Assembly: GCA_002423905.1 (NCBI GenBank)
Contig: DIVC01000066.1
Coordinates: 29,251-35,908 of the forward strand
Length of the DNA stretch: 6,658 nt
Origin: Idiomarina sp. UBA6142
Lineage (GTDB): Bacteria; Pseudomonadota; Gammaproteobacteria; Enterobacterales; Alteromonadaceae
Direction of reading: 5' to 3'
Shown piece by piece: positions 1 through 6,658 of the stretch. The notes beneath the pieces were generated by a model. The model worked only from the letters and a program-made list of their open reading frames with translations, was not told where the DNA came from and searched no databases. How positions within the stretch are numbered: the stretch's first letter is position 1; the number at the start of each line of letters is the position of its first letter. A program made the translations under genes and the position numbers.

Positions 1-31
1 GCTTAAATTCTGGCTTAAATTCTGGCTTAAA
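1..31. repeat. 12-bp tandem repeat, 2.6 copies, open at the window edge
   Basis: GCTTAAATTCTG occurs at 1-12 and 13-24 without a mismatch, and GCTTAAA at 25-31 begins a third copy. The array lies just downstream of the rpsO terminator and may continue beyond base 1. If pnp follows, as in E. coli, this would be its upstream region. No function can be read from it. Confidence 0.85.
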
Positions 32-36
32 ATAAC

Positions 37-60
37 AAAAAAGGGGCCTGTTGGCCCCTG
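37..60 (-). terminator. intrinsic terminator after rpsO
   Basis: On the minus strand AGGGGCC (59-53), loop AACA and GGCCCCT (48-42) form a 7-bp, nearly all-G:C stem followed by six Ts (42-37). It begins 15 nt after the rpsO stop. The plus strand also has five Ts beyond the stem (61-65), so it could work in both directions. In E. coli a terminator in this place separates rpsO from pnp with partial read-through. Confidence 0.92.
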
Positions 61-74
61 TTTTTGAACACTGA

Positions 75-344
75 TTAGCGGCGTAAACCTAAGCGCTCGA
101 GCAGCGTGAAGTAACGCTGGCTGTCTTTACGCTTGAGGTAGTCCAGCAATTTACGACGCTGGCTTACCATCCGCAATAGACCACGACGTGAGTGGTGATC
201 TTTCTTATGTTCTTTAAAATGGCCTTGCAGGGCGTCGATGTTGGCGCTCAACAGTGCAACTTGCACTTCTGGTGAACCGGTATCGCCTTCGCCTTGCGCA
301 AAGTTCTTAACAACTTCAGCTTTCTGTGCTGCTGTTAGTGACAT
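75..344 (-). CDS. rpsO: 30S ribosomal protein S15 (uS15)
   Basis: S15 is a primary binding protein of the 16S rRNA central domain. It binds the three-way junction of helices 20-22, nucleates the platform and forms intersubunit bridge B4. The product is 89 aa, exactly the E. coli length, and is all alpha-helical. Family residues are present: Thr22-Gly23 and Gln28 (junction contacts), and His42, Asp49 and Ser52 (contacts with the G-U/G-C motif in helix 22). The stretch [20 protein letters not shown] and the ending ERLGLRR match E. coli. The ATG at 344 is fixed by GGAG 6 nt upstream. The gene has its own promoter and a leader that can fold over the start site, and it ends at a strong terminator. 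Loss of S15 control would show as changes in the leader, not in the protein, which looks ordinary. Confidence 0.98.
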   Translation of the reverse strand: MSLTAAQKAEVVKNFAQGEGDTGSPEVQVALLSANIDALQGHFKEHKKDHHSRRGLLRMVSQRRKLLDYLKRKDSQRYFTLLERLGLRR

Positions 345-401
345 ATCGTACTCCAAAATTACTACGCTATTAAAATGCCAGTGCCAATCACTAATTCAGC
401 A
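330..401 (-). promoter_or_regulatory. candidate S15 autoregulatory leader of rpsO
   Basis: In the leader, TGCTG (401-397), two unpaired As and TTAGTGA (394-388) can pair with TCACTAACAGCA (341-330), which is codons 2-5 of rpsO. This gives 12 bp with a 2-nt bulge, enclosing the GGAG ribosome site and the AUG in a 46-nt loop. A competing local hairpin, AGTG (393-390) with CACT (384-381) around ATTGG, uses the same leader bases, so the two folds exclude each other. Ribosomal protein S15 of E. coli represses its own translation through an mRNA structure covering the ribosome site and early codons. The pairing is seen; S15 control here is inferred. Confidence 0.5.
351..354 (-). promoter_or_regulatory. 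Shine-Dalgarno of rpsO, deciding its start
   Basis: GGAG lies 6 nt before the ATG at 344-342. A longer reading from a TTG at 356 would overlap this site and add four residues (MEYD) absent from the S15 family, so the ATG at 344 is the start. Confidence 0.85.
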
Positions 402-419
402 CCAACGGATAAGGCGTGC

Positions 420-448
420 ATTATACGCACTTCAGTGGCTTTGTGCAA
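420..448 (-). promoter_or_regulatory. sigma-70-like promoter for rpsO
   Basis: A perfect -10 hexamer TATAAT lies at 425-420 on the minus strand. A 17-nt spacer separates it from TTGCAC (448-443), which matches the -35 consensus at three of six positions, including TTG. An alternative 16-nt spacing gives TGCACA, with four matches. The -35 lies inside the last codons of truB and the -10 just after its stop. Transcription would begin near 413, giving a leader of about 70 nt. E. coli rpsO also has its own promoter here, which supports the call. Confidence 0.7.
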
Positions 449-1385
449 TGCTCACAACGTCATTCATCACCCGTTTGGGTAACAGTCGTTCACCATCAAA
501 CACCGCCACCCCGAGTAATGCCTGGTCAATCTCACGCCACACCCGCAGCATCGTATCCGCTGCCCATACTGGGGCCGCCAAGGTGATTGGCATACCCTGC
601 ATGAATTGCTGTGCGGAGTATGTGTCTAGGGCAACGGAAGGCAACTGTCGCACCACCGCATCATTCCCCTCTAATAAGCTATCCAAGGCTTGGTAATCAC
701 CCAGATCAGGCTGGCATTGTGCAGCCGCTGCGGCCACTTGCTCCAGACTCAATAATTGCCCTTCAACACCCTCAATCCAGGTGCGGCGCAATTCAGCCAC
801 ATGGGCGCCACAGCCGAGCTGCTGACCAATATCATCAATCAGCGTGCGAATATAGGTACCTTTCGAGCAGGTCACGGCTAATTCAGCACGACTGCCGTCA
901 AAACTGCGTAACTGGATATCGCGAATACTAATAGCGCGGGTTTTAGTTGGTACCTCAATGCCTAAACGAGCATAGTAGTACAGCGGCTTACCTTCGTGCT
1001 TGAGGGCCGAATAGATCGACGGTGACTGCTGTTGCGGGCCAATAAATTCGGCAATAACCTGCTGCAACTGCGCCTCGGAAACATCAACGTCAGCCACTGC
1101 GACCACTTCACCTTCAGCATCCGAGGTGGTGGTACGAATCCCAAACTGCGCGGTCACCACATAGCTTTTATCAGCTTCCAAGCAATAATGACTCAGCTTC
1201 GTTGCTTCGCCAAAACAGAGCGGCAACCACCCCGTGGCCAACGGATCAAGCGCCCCCGTATGACCCGCCTTGTTGGCATTAAAAAAACGCCGCACTTGTT
1301 GCAAGGCGGCGTTTGAGCTGAGATGTTTCGGTTTATCTAACAGGATCACACCATTCACGTTGCGTCCTGATTTACGACGCCCCAT
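432..1385 (-). CDS. truB: tRNA pseudouridine(55) synthase TruB
   Basis: TruB converts U55 in the T loop of elongator and initiator tRNAs to pseudouridine and also acts as a tRNA chaperone. The product is 317 aa (314 in E. coli). Motif I (NGVILLDKP) spans 11-19. The catalytic motif GHTGALDPLATG spans 41-52, with the nucleophile Asp47. The active-site tyrosine is Tyr75 in DKSYVV, and motif III CSKGTYIRTLIDD holds Arg180. SIYSALKHEGKPLYYYARLGIEVP (123-146) is a further family block, and a PUA-like C-terminal domain follows from about 250. AGGAG lies 7 nt before the ATG, which overlaps the rbfA stop (TAATG), so coupled translation is likely. Residue 53 after the catalytic motif is Trp where Met or Val is usual, probably neutral. 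Codons 24-35 encode a strong terminator-like RNA hairpin, and the 3' end of the gene contains the -35 region of the rpsO promoter. Confidence 0.97.
   Translation of the reverse strand: MGRRKSGRNVNGVILLDKPKHLSSNAALQQVRRFFNANKAGHTGALDPLATGWLPLCFGEATKLSHYCLEADKSYVVTAQFGIRTTTSDAEGEVVAVADVDVSEAQLQQVIAEFIGPQQQSPSIYSALKHEGKPLYYYARLGIEVPTKTRAISIRDIQLRSFDGSRAELAVTCSKGTYIRTLIDDIGQQLGCGAHVAELRRTWIEGVEGQLLSLEQVAAAAAQCQPDLGDYQALDSLLEGNDAVVRQLPSVALDTYSAQQFMQGMPITLAAPVWAADTMLRVWREIDQALLGVAVFDGERLLPKRVMNDVVSIAQSH
1281..1314 (-). terminator. terminator-shaped hairpin with T7 inside the truB coding region
   Basis: On the minus strand AAACGCCGC (1314-1306) pairs perfectly with GCGGCGTTT (1293-1285). Inside this, CTTG (1305-1302) pairs with CAAG (1298-1295) around a 3-nt loop CAA, with one bulged T at 1294. 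The stem therefore has 13 bp, six of them a continuous G:C core, and it runs straight into TTTTTTT (1287-1281). Orientation matches the operon; on the plus strand only three Ts follow. It encodes residues Asn25 to Phe35 (AALQQVRRFF), about 70 to 105 nt into truB. The fold and T tract are seen directly; that it terminates transcription is inference. Translating ribosomes would normally disrupt it. Confidence 0.5.
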
Positions 1386-1768
1386 TACTCATCTCCTGAT
1401 TTATCCTTGGACTGATCGTTGCGAATCGCTTCATCCACTAAGCGTGACATACGTATGCCCTCGTTCAACGAAGGGTCATGCATAAAGCGCAGTTCTGGCA
1501 TGATCCGTGCCCGCACGCGTTTACCCATCAACGAACGAATGAAACCCGCTGCATCGTTGAGAACTTTGAGACTTTGCTTGAGCTTCTCTGGGTCCTCTTC
1601 AAAAAAGGTCACAAACACTTTGGCATAAGCCAGATCACGCGATACCTCAATGGCTGACACCGTCGCCATAGACAAGCGCGGATCTTTGATCTCGCGCTGA
1701 ATAATCATGGCTATTTCACGTTGATACTGCTCGCCGACTCGGTCTGAGCGGCTAAAATCTTTTGCCAT
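1385..1768 (-). CDS. rbfA: 30S ribosome-binding factor RbfA
   Basis: RbfA is a cytoplasmic 30S assembly factor that acts near 16S rRNA helix 1 and the decoding region, is linked to late 16S maturation and is needed for cold adaptation in E. coli. The product is 127 aa (133 in E. coli) and consists of a single KH-like fold. Recognisable blocks are QREIKDPRL (24-32), [14 protein letters not shown] (42-55), the AAG form of the RbfA AxG kink (73-75) followed by [18 protein letters not shown], and an acidic-basic tail SKDKSGDE. The ATG lies 6 nt after the infB stop. The nearest ribosome site is AAGG about 4 nt upstream, with GGAG further up inside infB, so translation is probably helped by coupling to infB. 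The TAA stop overlaps the truB ATG by one base. No anomaly was seen. Confidence 0.97.
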   Translation of the reverse strand: MAKDFSRSDRVGEQYQREIAMIIQREIKDPRLSMATVSAIEVSRDLAYAKVFVTFFEEDPEKLKQSLKVLNDAAGFIRSLMGKRVRARIMPELRFMHDPSLNEGIRMSRLVDEAIRNDQSKDKSGDE

Positions 1769-1774
1769 AATGCC

Positions 1775-4459
1775 TTATAAACTCCGTTCTACTTGGATGG
1801 TTTCAAAGACTTCGATCTGATCACCAACGCGTACATCGTTATAGTTCTTCACGCCGATACCACACTCCATGCCGTTACGCACTTCGTTGACATCATCTTT
1901 GAAACGACGCAATGACTCCAGTTCGCCTTCAAATATCACCACGTTGTCACGCAGCACGCGAATGGGGGCTGAGCGCTTGACAATACCTTCGGTGACCATA
2001 CAGCCAGCGATAGCGCCAATCTTCGGTGACTTAAAGACATCACGCACTTCAGCCAAACCGATGATCTGTTGCTTGAATTCTGGCGCCAACATACCGGTCA
2101 TCGCCAATTTCACTTCATCGAGCAATTCATAGATGATGCTGTAGTAACGCAAATCAACGGCATCTTGTTCCATTAAACGTTTAGCCGTAGCGTCTGCACG
2201 CACGTTGAAACCAATCACGATAGCATTCGAGGCACTCGCCAACGACGCGTCGGTTTCGGTGATACCACCAACGCCGCTACCGATGATATTGACTTTGACT
2301 TCGTCGGTTGAGAGCTTGCGCAACGAGTCCGCAATCGCTTCCAATGAACCTTGTACGTCTGATTTCAAAACGATATTCAGCTCTTGCACCGCACCAACTT
2401 CCATATTGGCGAACATATTCTCCAATTTGGCTTTTTGCTGCTTGGCCAATTTCACTTCGCGGTATTTACCTTGACGATAATTGGCAACTTCACGGGCTTT
2501 ACGCTCATCTTTCACTACCGTGGCTTCATCACCCGCTTGCGGTACGCCCGACAAGCCGAGAATTTCAACCGGAATAGATGGACCCGCTTCTTTAATATCA
2601 CGGCCTAACTCATCACGCATCGCGCGGACACGACCATATTCAAGACCACAAAGAACGATATCGCCCTGCCGTAAGGTACCTTCTTGCACCAAAATGGAGG
2701 CCACCGGACCACGACCTTTATCCAACCGTGATTCAATCACGATACCGTGACCCATGCCATCAGCAACAGCTTTTAAATCAAGTACTTCTGCTTGCAACAG
2801 GATAGATTCAAGTAAATGATCAATACCCTCGCCAGATTTTGCTGACACTGGTACGAACATCACTTCGCCACCCCAGTCTTCTGGAATAACATCACGTTGC
2901 GCTAACTCATTCTTAACCCGATCTGGATCCGCCTCAGGCTTATCCATTTTGGTGATCGCAACAACAATCGGTACCTTCGCTGCCTTAGCATGCTGAATCG
3001 CTTCTAAAGTTTGTGGCATCACCCCATCATCAGCCGCAACAACCAAGATGACGATATCGGTAGCACTGGCTCCACGGGCACGCATAGAGGTAAACGCAGC
3101 GTGACCTGGAGTATCCAAGAAGGTCACCATTCCGCGTGGAGTTTCCACGTGATAGGCACCAATATGCTGGGTAATACCGCCCGCTTCACCGGCTGCTACT
3201 TTGGCCTTCCGAATGTAATCCAATAACGACGTTTTACCATGGTCAACGTGGCCCATCACCGTCACCACCGGCGCACGTGGCACCGGCAAACCTGCAGTTT
3301 CACCGTCACGATCGGCTAATACTTCTTGCTCCAGCGCATTGTCACTGACCAACAACACTTTATGACCCATTTCTTCAACCACTAGGCTCGCCGTTTCTTG
3401 GTCCAAAACCTGGTTGATAGTGACCATCTCACCCATTTTCATCATGGTCTTGATCACTTCACTGGCTTTTACCGCCATACGGTTGGCCAATTCACCGACA
3501 GTGATGGTTTCGCCTAATTTTATTTCACGTTCTACTGGCATAGCTGGCTTATTGAAACCTTGGTGTAGCGTCGAGCGTTTGGCCCCTTTACGACGCTTTT
3601 CACGACGTGAACTATCGTCACGGTCATCGTCATAACCACTACGACGTTTCGCTGGCGCAGCCTTACGGCGGCCACTACGACGCTCTTCATCCACGTCTTG
3701 CTCGTCTTCCGCAACCCGTGCGGTGGCCGAGGTGGTGAAATGCACATCTTCTTGCTCGGCTTTCTTACGCTTGGCTTCTTCTTCTTGCCAACGGGCTGAG
3801 TTTTCTTCGGCTAAACGACGTGCCTCTTCGGCTTGAAGGGCAGCTTCGGCTTCCGCTTTTTTACGAGCTTCTTCTTCTTGCGCTTTGCGCAAGCGCTCAG
3901 CTTCCGCCTTCATTTCATCGGCTTTTTTACGCTCTTCCGGCGACATCGCCGCGCGTTTTTCGGCTTCAGCTTTGGCTTTGGCTTTGTCTTTTTCACGTCG
4001 CGCAGCTTCAGCAGCGGCGCGCTCTTCTTGCGCCTTTTTCTCTGCTGCTAGTTTCGCTGCTACCGCAGCTTTCGCTTCTGCTTCGCGCTTCGCCGCTTCA
4101 GCTACTGCACGTTCAGCTTCAGCACGCTCTTGTTCAGCACGTTGTTGTTCCTCAACTTCTGAACGCTTCACATAAGTGCGTGTTTTACGCACTTCAACTT
4201 GTACCGACTTCGAACGACCCGGACCACCACCAATACTTAAGGTGGTTTTTTCCTTGCGTTTCAACGTCATCTTTTTCGGCTCAGCCGTACCGGTGCCGCC
4301 ATGTTGTTTGTTCAAATGCTTCAGCAACGTTTGCTTTTCGTCTTCGGTGACGTTATCGCCCGCCTGTTTTTTCAGGCCAGCCTCAGCAAACTGTTGCACT
4401 AAACGTTCAACTGTCGTACCCACATCTTGGGCTAGCTTATCTAGCGTTACTACTTCCAT
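1775..4459 (-). CDS. infB: translation initiation factor IF-2
   Basis: IF2 is the GTPase that brings fMet-tRNA to the 30S P site and promotes 50S joining. At 894 aa it matches the long E. coli form (890 aa). An IF2-N subdomain covers about residues 1-55 ([16 protein letters not shown]). A highly charged Ala/Glu/Lys/Arg helix runs about 100-245, then a basic linker to about 305. A second N-terminal domain ([21 protein letters not shown]) precedes the G domain. G1 is GHVDHGKT (403-410), G3 DTPGH (449-453), G4 TKMD (503-506) and G5 SAK (539-541). Domains II to IV follow, and the C-terminal fMet-tRNA-binding domain ends [17 protein letters not shown]. The usual IF2 G4 is NKxD, so Thr503 is unusual (codon ACC, one base from AAC). 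The ATG has only a weak GGGGGT ribosome site about 10 nt upstream. Internal starts for a short form were sought near Met172 and Met183, but neither has a clear SD. Confidence 0.98.
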   Translation of the reverse strand: MEVVTLDKLAQDVGTTVERLVQQFAEAGLKKQAGDNVTEDEKQTLLKHLNKQHGGTGTAEPKKMTLKRKEKTTLSIGGGPGRSKSVQVEVRKTRTYVKRSEVEEQQRAEQERAEAERAVAEAAKREAEAKAAVAAKLAAEKKAQEERAAAEAARREKDKAKAKAEAEKRAAMSPEERKKADEMKAEAERLRKAQEEEARKKAEAEAALQAEEARRLAEENSARWQEEEAKRKKAEQEDVHFTTSATARVAEDEQDVDEERRSGRRKAAPAKRRSGYDDDRDDSSRREKRRKGAKRSTLHQGFNKPAMPVEREIKLGETITVGELANRMAVKASEVIKTMMKMGEMVTINQVLDQETASLVVEEMGHKVLLVSDNALEQEVLADRDGETAGLPVPRAPVVTVMGHVDHGKTSLLDYIRKAKVAAGEAGGITQHIGAYHVETPRGMVTFLDTPGHAAFTSMRARGASATDIVILVVAADDGVMPQTLEAIQHAKAAKVPIVVAITKMDKPEADPDRVKNELAQRDVIPEDWGGEVMFVPVSAKSGEGIDHLLESILLQAEVLDLKAVADGMGHGIVIESRLDKGRGPVASILVQEGTLRQGDIVLCGLEYGRVRAMRDELGRDIKEAGPSIPVEILGLSGVPQAGDEATVVKDERKAREVANYRQGKYREVKLAKQQKAKLENMFANMEVGAVQELNIVLKSDVQGSLEAIADSLRKLSTDEVKVNIIGSGVGGITETDASLASASNAIVIGFNVRADATAKRLMEQDAVDLRYYSIIYELLDEVKLAMTGMLAPEFKQQIIGLAEVRDVFKSPKIGAIAGCMVTEGIVKRSAPIRVLRDNVVIFEGELESLRRFKDDVNEVRNGMECGIGVKNYNDVRVGDQIEVFETIQVERSL

Positions 4460-4482
4460 AGTCTGTTGTACCCCCGTTGACC

Positions 4483-5982
4483 TTATGCTTCATCACCGAA
4501 CCAGCAGATATTACGCGCTTGCATAATCAGCTCACCGGCTCGTTGTTCGTCTAATTCTTCAATATCGGCGAGATCATCAATACCTTGCTCAGCCAGATGC
4601 TCTAGCGTAATCACGCCGCGACTTGCCAGTACATAGGCCAAATGACGGTCCAAACCTTCCAGCTCTAACAAGCTTTGATCAGGTTCAGAACTTTCTAATG
4701 ATTCTTCGTTCGCTAATGCCCGAGTGGTTAATACTGCTTTCGCACGATTACGCAGTTCTTCAACGATATCTTCATCCATGCCATCAATGGCTAATAGCTC
4801 ATCCATTGGCACGTAGGCAATTTCTTCCAGTGACGAGAAACCTTCCTCAACTAACACCCCAGCAAAATCTTCATCGAGGTCAAGGTGTTTCATGAATAGG
4901 TCTAAAACACGTTGGGTTTCAGCTTGGTTCTTCTCGTTAAATTCAGTAACCGACATCACGTTCAGTTTCCAACCCGTTAACTGGCTGGCTAAGCGCACGT
5001 TTTGACCGGCCTTGCCGATAGCTTGGGCCAAGTTGCCTTCTTCCACCGCAACTTCCATGGTGTGTGATTCTTCGTCGACCACAATAGAGGCCACTTCGGC
5101 CGGTGACATGGCGTTGATCACAAATTGTGCTGGGTTGTCATCCCACAATACGATATCCACCCGCTCACCGCCCAATTCACCGGATACTGCTTGTACGCGC
5201 GCACCGCGCATCCCCACACAGGCTCCGACTGGGTCGATACGACGATCGTTACTCTTCACCGCAATTTTCGCGCGTGAACCTGGATCGCGCGCCGCACCGC
5301 GAATTTCAATCATTTCTTCACCAATTTCCGGCACTTCAATGCGGAACAACTCGACCAAGAAATTCGGGTTGGTGCGGCTTACGAACAATTGCGCACCACG
5401 CGCCTCAGGGCGCACGTCATACAGTAAACCACGCACCCGATCGCCGACCCGTACCGATTCACGCGGCAGCATTTCTTCACGATAAATGATCGCTTCCGCG
5501 TTATTACCTAAATCCAAAATCACGTGTTCACGGTTAGCGCGTTTTACAATACCGCTGACTAAATCACCCACCTGATCTTTATATTCATCAACAATTTTTG
5601 CCCGCTCAGCTTCACGTACTTTCTGCACGATCACTTGCTTAGCCGTTTGCGTGGTGATGCGATCGAATTCGATTGAATCGATCTGCTCTTCAACATAATC
5701 GCCTTCGACTACCGCTGGGTCTTCGTATTGAGCGGCCGCTAAACTGATTTCACGGTATGGGTGCTCTAACGGTTGCACACTATCATCAACCACTAACCAA
5801 CGACGGAAGGTATCGAATTCACCGGTTTGGCGATTAATCGCCACGCGCACATCAATGTCACCGTCAAATTTCTTCTTGGTGGCATGCGCAAGGGCCGATT
5901 CCAACGCCTCAAAAATAGCTTGTTTCGGCACGTCTTTTTCGTTTGATACAGCTTCTGCTACTAATAAAATTTCTTTTGCCAT
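4483..5982 (-). CDS. nusA: transcription termination/antitermination protein NusA
   Basis: NusA binds RNA polymerase near the RNA exit channel and modulates pausing, intrinsic termination and antitermination, including that of rRNA operons and lambda N. The product is 499 aa (495 in E. coli). Domains in order: polymerase-binding N-terminal domain, about 1-130, with [10 protein letters not shown] and [23 protein letters not shown]1 domain, about 135-200, with [12 protein letters not shown]1 with the GMRG loop at 257-260 in the block [16 protein letters not shown]2 with GKAG at 323-326. Two acidic repeats follow, about 364-420 and 435-495. AR2, which contacts the alpha-subunit CTD in E. coli, ends [11 protein letters not shown]. 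The ATG start is preceded by GAGGCAGG at suitable spacing. It lies 24 nt after rimP and 23 nt before infB. NusA is known to affect expression of its own operon in E. coli and Bacillus subtilis, which makes the hairpins before rimP relevant. Confidence 0.98.
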   Translation of the reverse strand: MAKEILLVAEAVSNEKDVPKQAIFEALESALAHATKKKFDGDIDVRVAINRQTGEFDTFRRWLVVDDSVQPLEHPYREISLAAAQYEDPAVVEGDYVEEQIDSIEFDRITTQTAKQVIVQKVREAERAKIVDEYKDQVGDLVSGIVKRANREHVILDLGNNAEAIIYREEMLPRESVRVGDRVRGLLYDVRPEARGAQLFVSRTNPNFLVELFRIEVPEIGEEMIEIRGAARDPGSRAKIAVKSNDRRIDPVGACVGMRGARVQAVSGELGGERVDIVLWDDNPAQFVINAMSPAEVASIVVDEESHTMEVAVEEGNLAQAIGKAGQNVRLASQLTGWKLNVMSVTEFNEKNQAETQRVLDLFMKHLDLDEDFAGVLVEEGFSSLEEIAYVPMDELLAIDGMDEDIVEELRNRAKAVLTTRALANEESLESSEPDQSLLELEGLDRHLAYVLASRGVITLEHLAEQGIDDLADIEELDEQRAGELIMQARNICWFGDEA

Positions 5983-6006
5983 GGTCCTGCCTCGCCTACG
6001 CGATCC

Positions 6007-6465
6007 TTAGTTAAACTGAGGAATTAAATGTGCTTTCTTGATAGCTGAATGCTTCACCGAGAAGTGTTCACCATCAATAATAAAATCAATTTGTTCACCA
6101 TCGACTGCGCCGATGACACCTTTAAACTTGCGCTTACCTTGTTGCGTCATGATCAGCTCAACAGCAGCCTGCTCACCAAGATATGCAGCAAATTGCTCGG
6201 CACTAAAAAATGGACGTTCCATTCCTGGTGACGATACTTCTAAAAAATATTCGGCTTGAATGGGGTCTTCCACATCCAAAATAGCACTGACTTGGTGACT
6301 CACTTTGGCACAGTGGTCAACCGAAATACCATCGGCATGGTCAATATAAACGCGCAATGTTGAATGCTTGCCGGCGCGAACGAACTCAACGCCCCACAAA
6401 GAAAAGCCCATTGCTTCTACCGCTGGTGCTAACATGTCCGCTAAGCGGTCTTCCATTCGTGCCAC
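6007..6465 (-). CDS. rimP: ribosome maturation factor RimP
   Basis: RimP is a cytoplasmic assembly factor that binds the free 30S subunit and promotes binding of S12 and other 5'-domain proteins. The product is 152 aa, against 150 in E. coli. The N-terminal alpha/beta domain spans about residues 1-82 and holds the family blocks GVEFVRAG (25-32), LRVYID (37-42), VSHQVSAILDVEDPI (55-69) and LEVSSPGMERP (75-85). The C-terminal SH3-like domain follows, about 87-150, with GVIGAVDGEQI and the ending KAHLIPQFN. The start is a GTG preceded by AGGAGT. The gene opens the protein-coding part of the operon and ends in TAA 24 nt before nusA. A hairpin with a T tract lies directly upstream and could attenuate its transcription. 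Nothing in the protein is truncated or unusual. Confidence 0.96.
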   Translation of the reverse strand: MARMEDRLADMLAPAVEAMGFSLWGVEFVRAGKHSTLRVYIDHADGISVDHCAKVSHQVSAILDVEDPIQAEYFLEVSSPGMERPFFSAEQFAAYLGEQAAVELIMTQQGKRKFKGVIGAVDGEQIDFIIDGEHFSVKHSAIKKAHLIPQFN

Positions 6466-6471
6466 GTGCCA

Positions 6472-6477
6472 ACTCCT
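6472..6477 (-). promoter_or_regulatory. Shine-Dalgarno of rimP, selecting a GTG start
   Basis: AGGAGT on the minus strand lies 7 nt before the GTG at 6465-6463. The next in-frame ATG (6456-6454, codon 4) would be about 16 nt from this site, which is too far. The strong SD with ideal spacing therefore supports GTG initiation. Confidence 0.8.
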
Positions 6478-6483
6478 AAAAAC

Positions 6484-6504
6484 AAAAAAAGGGCGTCATC
6501 GCCC
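6484..6504 (-). terminator. terminator-like hairpin just upstream of rimP (possible attenuator)
   Basis: On the minus strand GGGCG (6504-6500), a 4-nt loop ATGA and CGCCC (6495-6491) form a 5-bp all-G:C stem followed directly by seven Ts (6490-6484). The run ends 19 nt before the rimP start codon and 6 nt before its Shine-Dalgarno sequence. It is the second terminator-like element between the tRNA and rimP. Because it is so close to the first gene, it would control the whole rimP-to-truB mRNA rather than simply end the tRNA transcript. The stem is short, so partial termination is more likely than a complete stop. Confidence 0.7.
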
Positions 6505-6554
6505 AGTGTTTAGACTGCCAAATCGCTTACGCGCTGCAGCAGAGGTCAGATAGT

Positions 6555-6582
6555 AAAAAGCCCCGAACTGCGGCGGGGCTTT
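6555..6582 (-). terminator. intrinsic terminator after the initiator tRNA
   Basis: Read on the minus strand, a 9-bp perfect stem (AAAGCCCCG at 6582-6574 with CGGGGCTTT at 6565-6557) closes an 8-nt loop and runs into five Ts. It lies 28 nt downstream of the tRNA CCA end and is oriented to end tRNA transcription. The stem is also symmetric on the plus strand, but the T tract there is only three bases, so the minus direction is favoured. If the operon promoter lies upstream of the tRNA, as in E. coli, some polymerases must read through this site to reach rimP. I see no convincing promoter between it and rimP. Confidence 0.85.
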
Positions 6583-6610
6583 AAAAACACTGGACCCTTT
6601 ATCTTACAAA

Positions 6611-6658
<48 letters not shown>

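Noticed and set aside
345..356. An upstream TTG start adding four residues to S15.
   Set aside because: It overlaps the GGAG ribosome site itself and gives a length outside the family norm; the ATG at 344 fits exactly 89 aa.
238..696. Plus-strand open frame of 152 aa across rpsO, the intergenic gap and truB.
   Set aside because: It is antisense to two certain genes and crosses the rpsO promoter and leader, and its translation has no family features.
3911..3946. Possible internal starts (Met172, Met183) for a short IF2 isoform like IF2-beta of E. coli.
   Set aside because: Neither ATG has a clear Shine-Dalgarno sequence at proper spacing, so an isoform cannot be supported from sequence.
4226..4251. 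Plus-direction hairpin ACCACC/GGTGGT followed by six Ts inside infB.
   Set aside because: It has a 9-nt A/T-rich loop and a 6-bp stem, with no plus-strand gene to terminate. An antisense role cannot be excluded but nothing supports it.
3820..4350. A long open frame on the plus strand (176 aa) and overlapping Ala/Ser-rich plus-strand frames opposite the infB N-terminal region.
   Set aside because: They mirror the low-complexity Glu/Lys/Ala codons of the IF2 charged helix, show no recognisable domain and lie fully inside a certain gene.
5012..5485. Plus-strand open frame of 157 aa opposite nusA.
   Set aside because: It is a shadow of the NusA KH/S1 coding region; the composition is Ser/Arg/Pro-rich with no motif.
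6205..6223. Minus-direction hairpin AATGGA/TCCATT with a T6 tract inside rimP.
   Set aside because: The stem has only two G:C pairs, extended by G:U pairs, and the T tract is largely used up in the stem; too weak to call a terminator.

Overview
This window is the conserved translation and transcription-factor operon of a gammaproteobacterium. All genes lie on the minus strand, so transcription runs from the right end to the left end. In transcription order it holds the 3' half of an initiator tRNA-Met gene, then rimP, nusA, infB, rbfA, truB and rpsO. This is the order known from Escherichia coli (metY-rimP-nusA-infB-rbfA-truB-rpsO). Protein lengths are within a few residues of the E. coli proteins (RimP 152, NusA 499, IF2 894, RbfA 127, TruB 317, S15 89 aa). 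NusA has the two C-terminal acidic repeats typical of gammaproteobacteria and ends in [11 protein letters not shown], as in E. coli. Base composition is close to even. The protein sequences suggest a relative of the Alteromonadales type rather than an enteric bacterium, but this placement is by eye only.

Layout, right to left. The partial tRNA (6611-6658) is followed by an intrinsic terminator (6555-6582). A second terminator-like hairpin (6484-6504) sits only 19 nt before the rimP start. rimP begins at a GTG chosen by a strong Shine-Dalgarno sequence. rimP-nusA and nusA-infB are separated by 24 and 23 nt, infB-rbfA by 6 nt, and rbfA and truB overlap by one base (TAATG). An 87-nt gap separates truB from rpsO. 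A sigma-70-like promoter for rpsO spans the end of truB and this gap, and the gap also carries a leader that can pair with the first rpsO codons. A strong terminator follows rpsO, then a 12-bp tandem repeat runs off the left edge, where pnp would be expected.

The gene products work together. IF2 and the initiator tRNA start translation, RimP and RbfA mature the 30S subunit that contains S15, TruB makes psi55 in tRNA, and NusA controls pausing, termination and antitermination.

I found no mobile element, CRISPR array, defence system or unknown gene; this is core genome. The observations most worth checking concern RNA and motifs: a near-perfect terminator-shaped hairpin with seven Us inside the truB coding region, a probable S15 autoregulatory leader, the hairpin just before rimP, and a TKMD in place of NKxD in the IF2 G4 motif.
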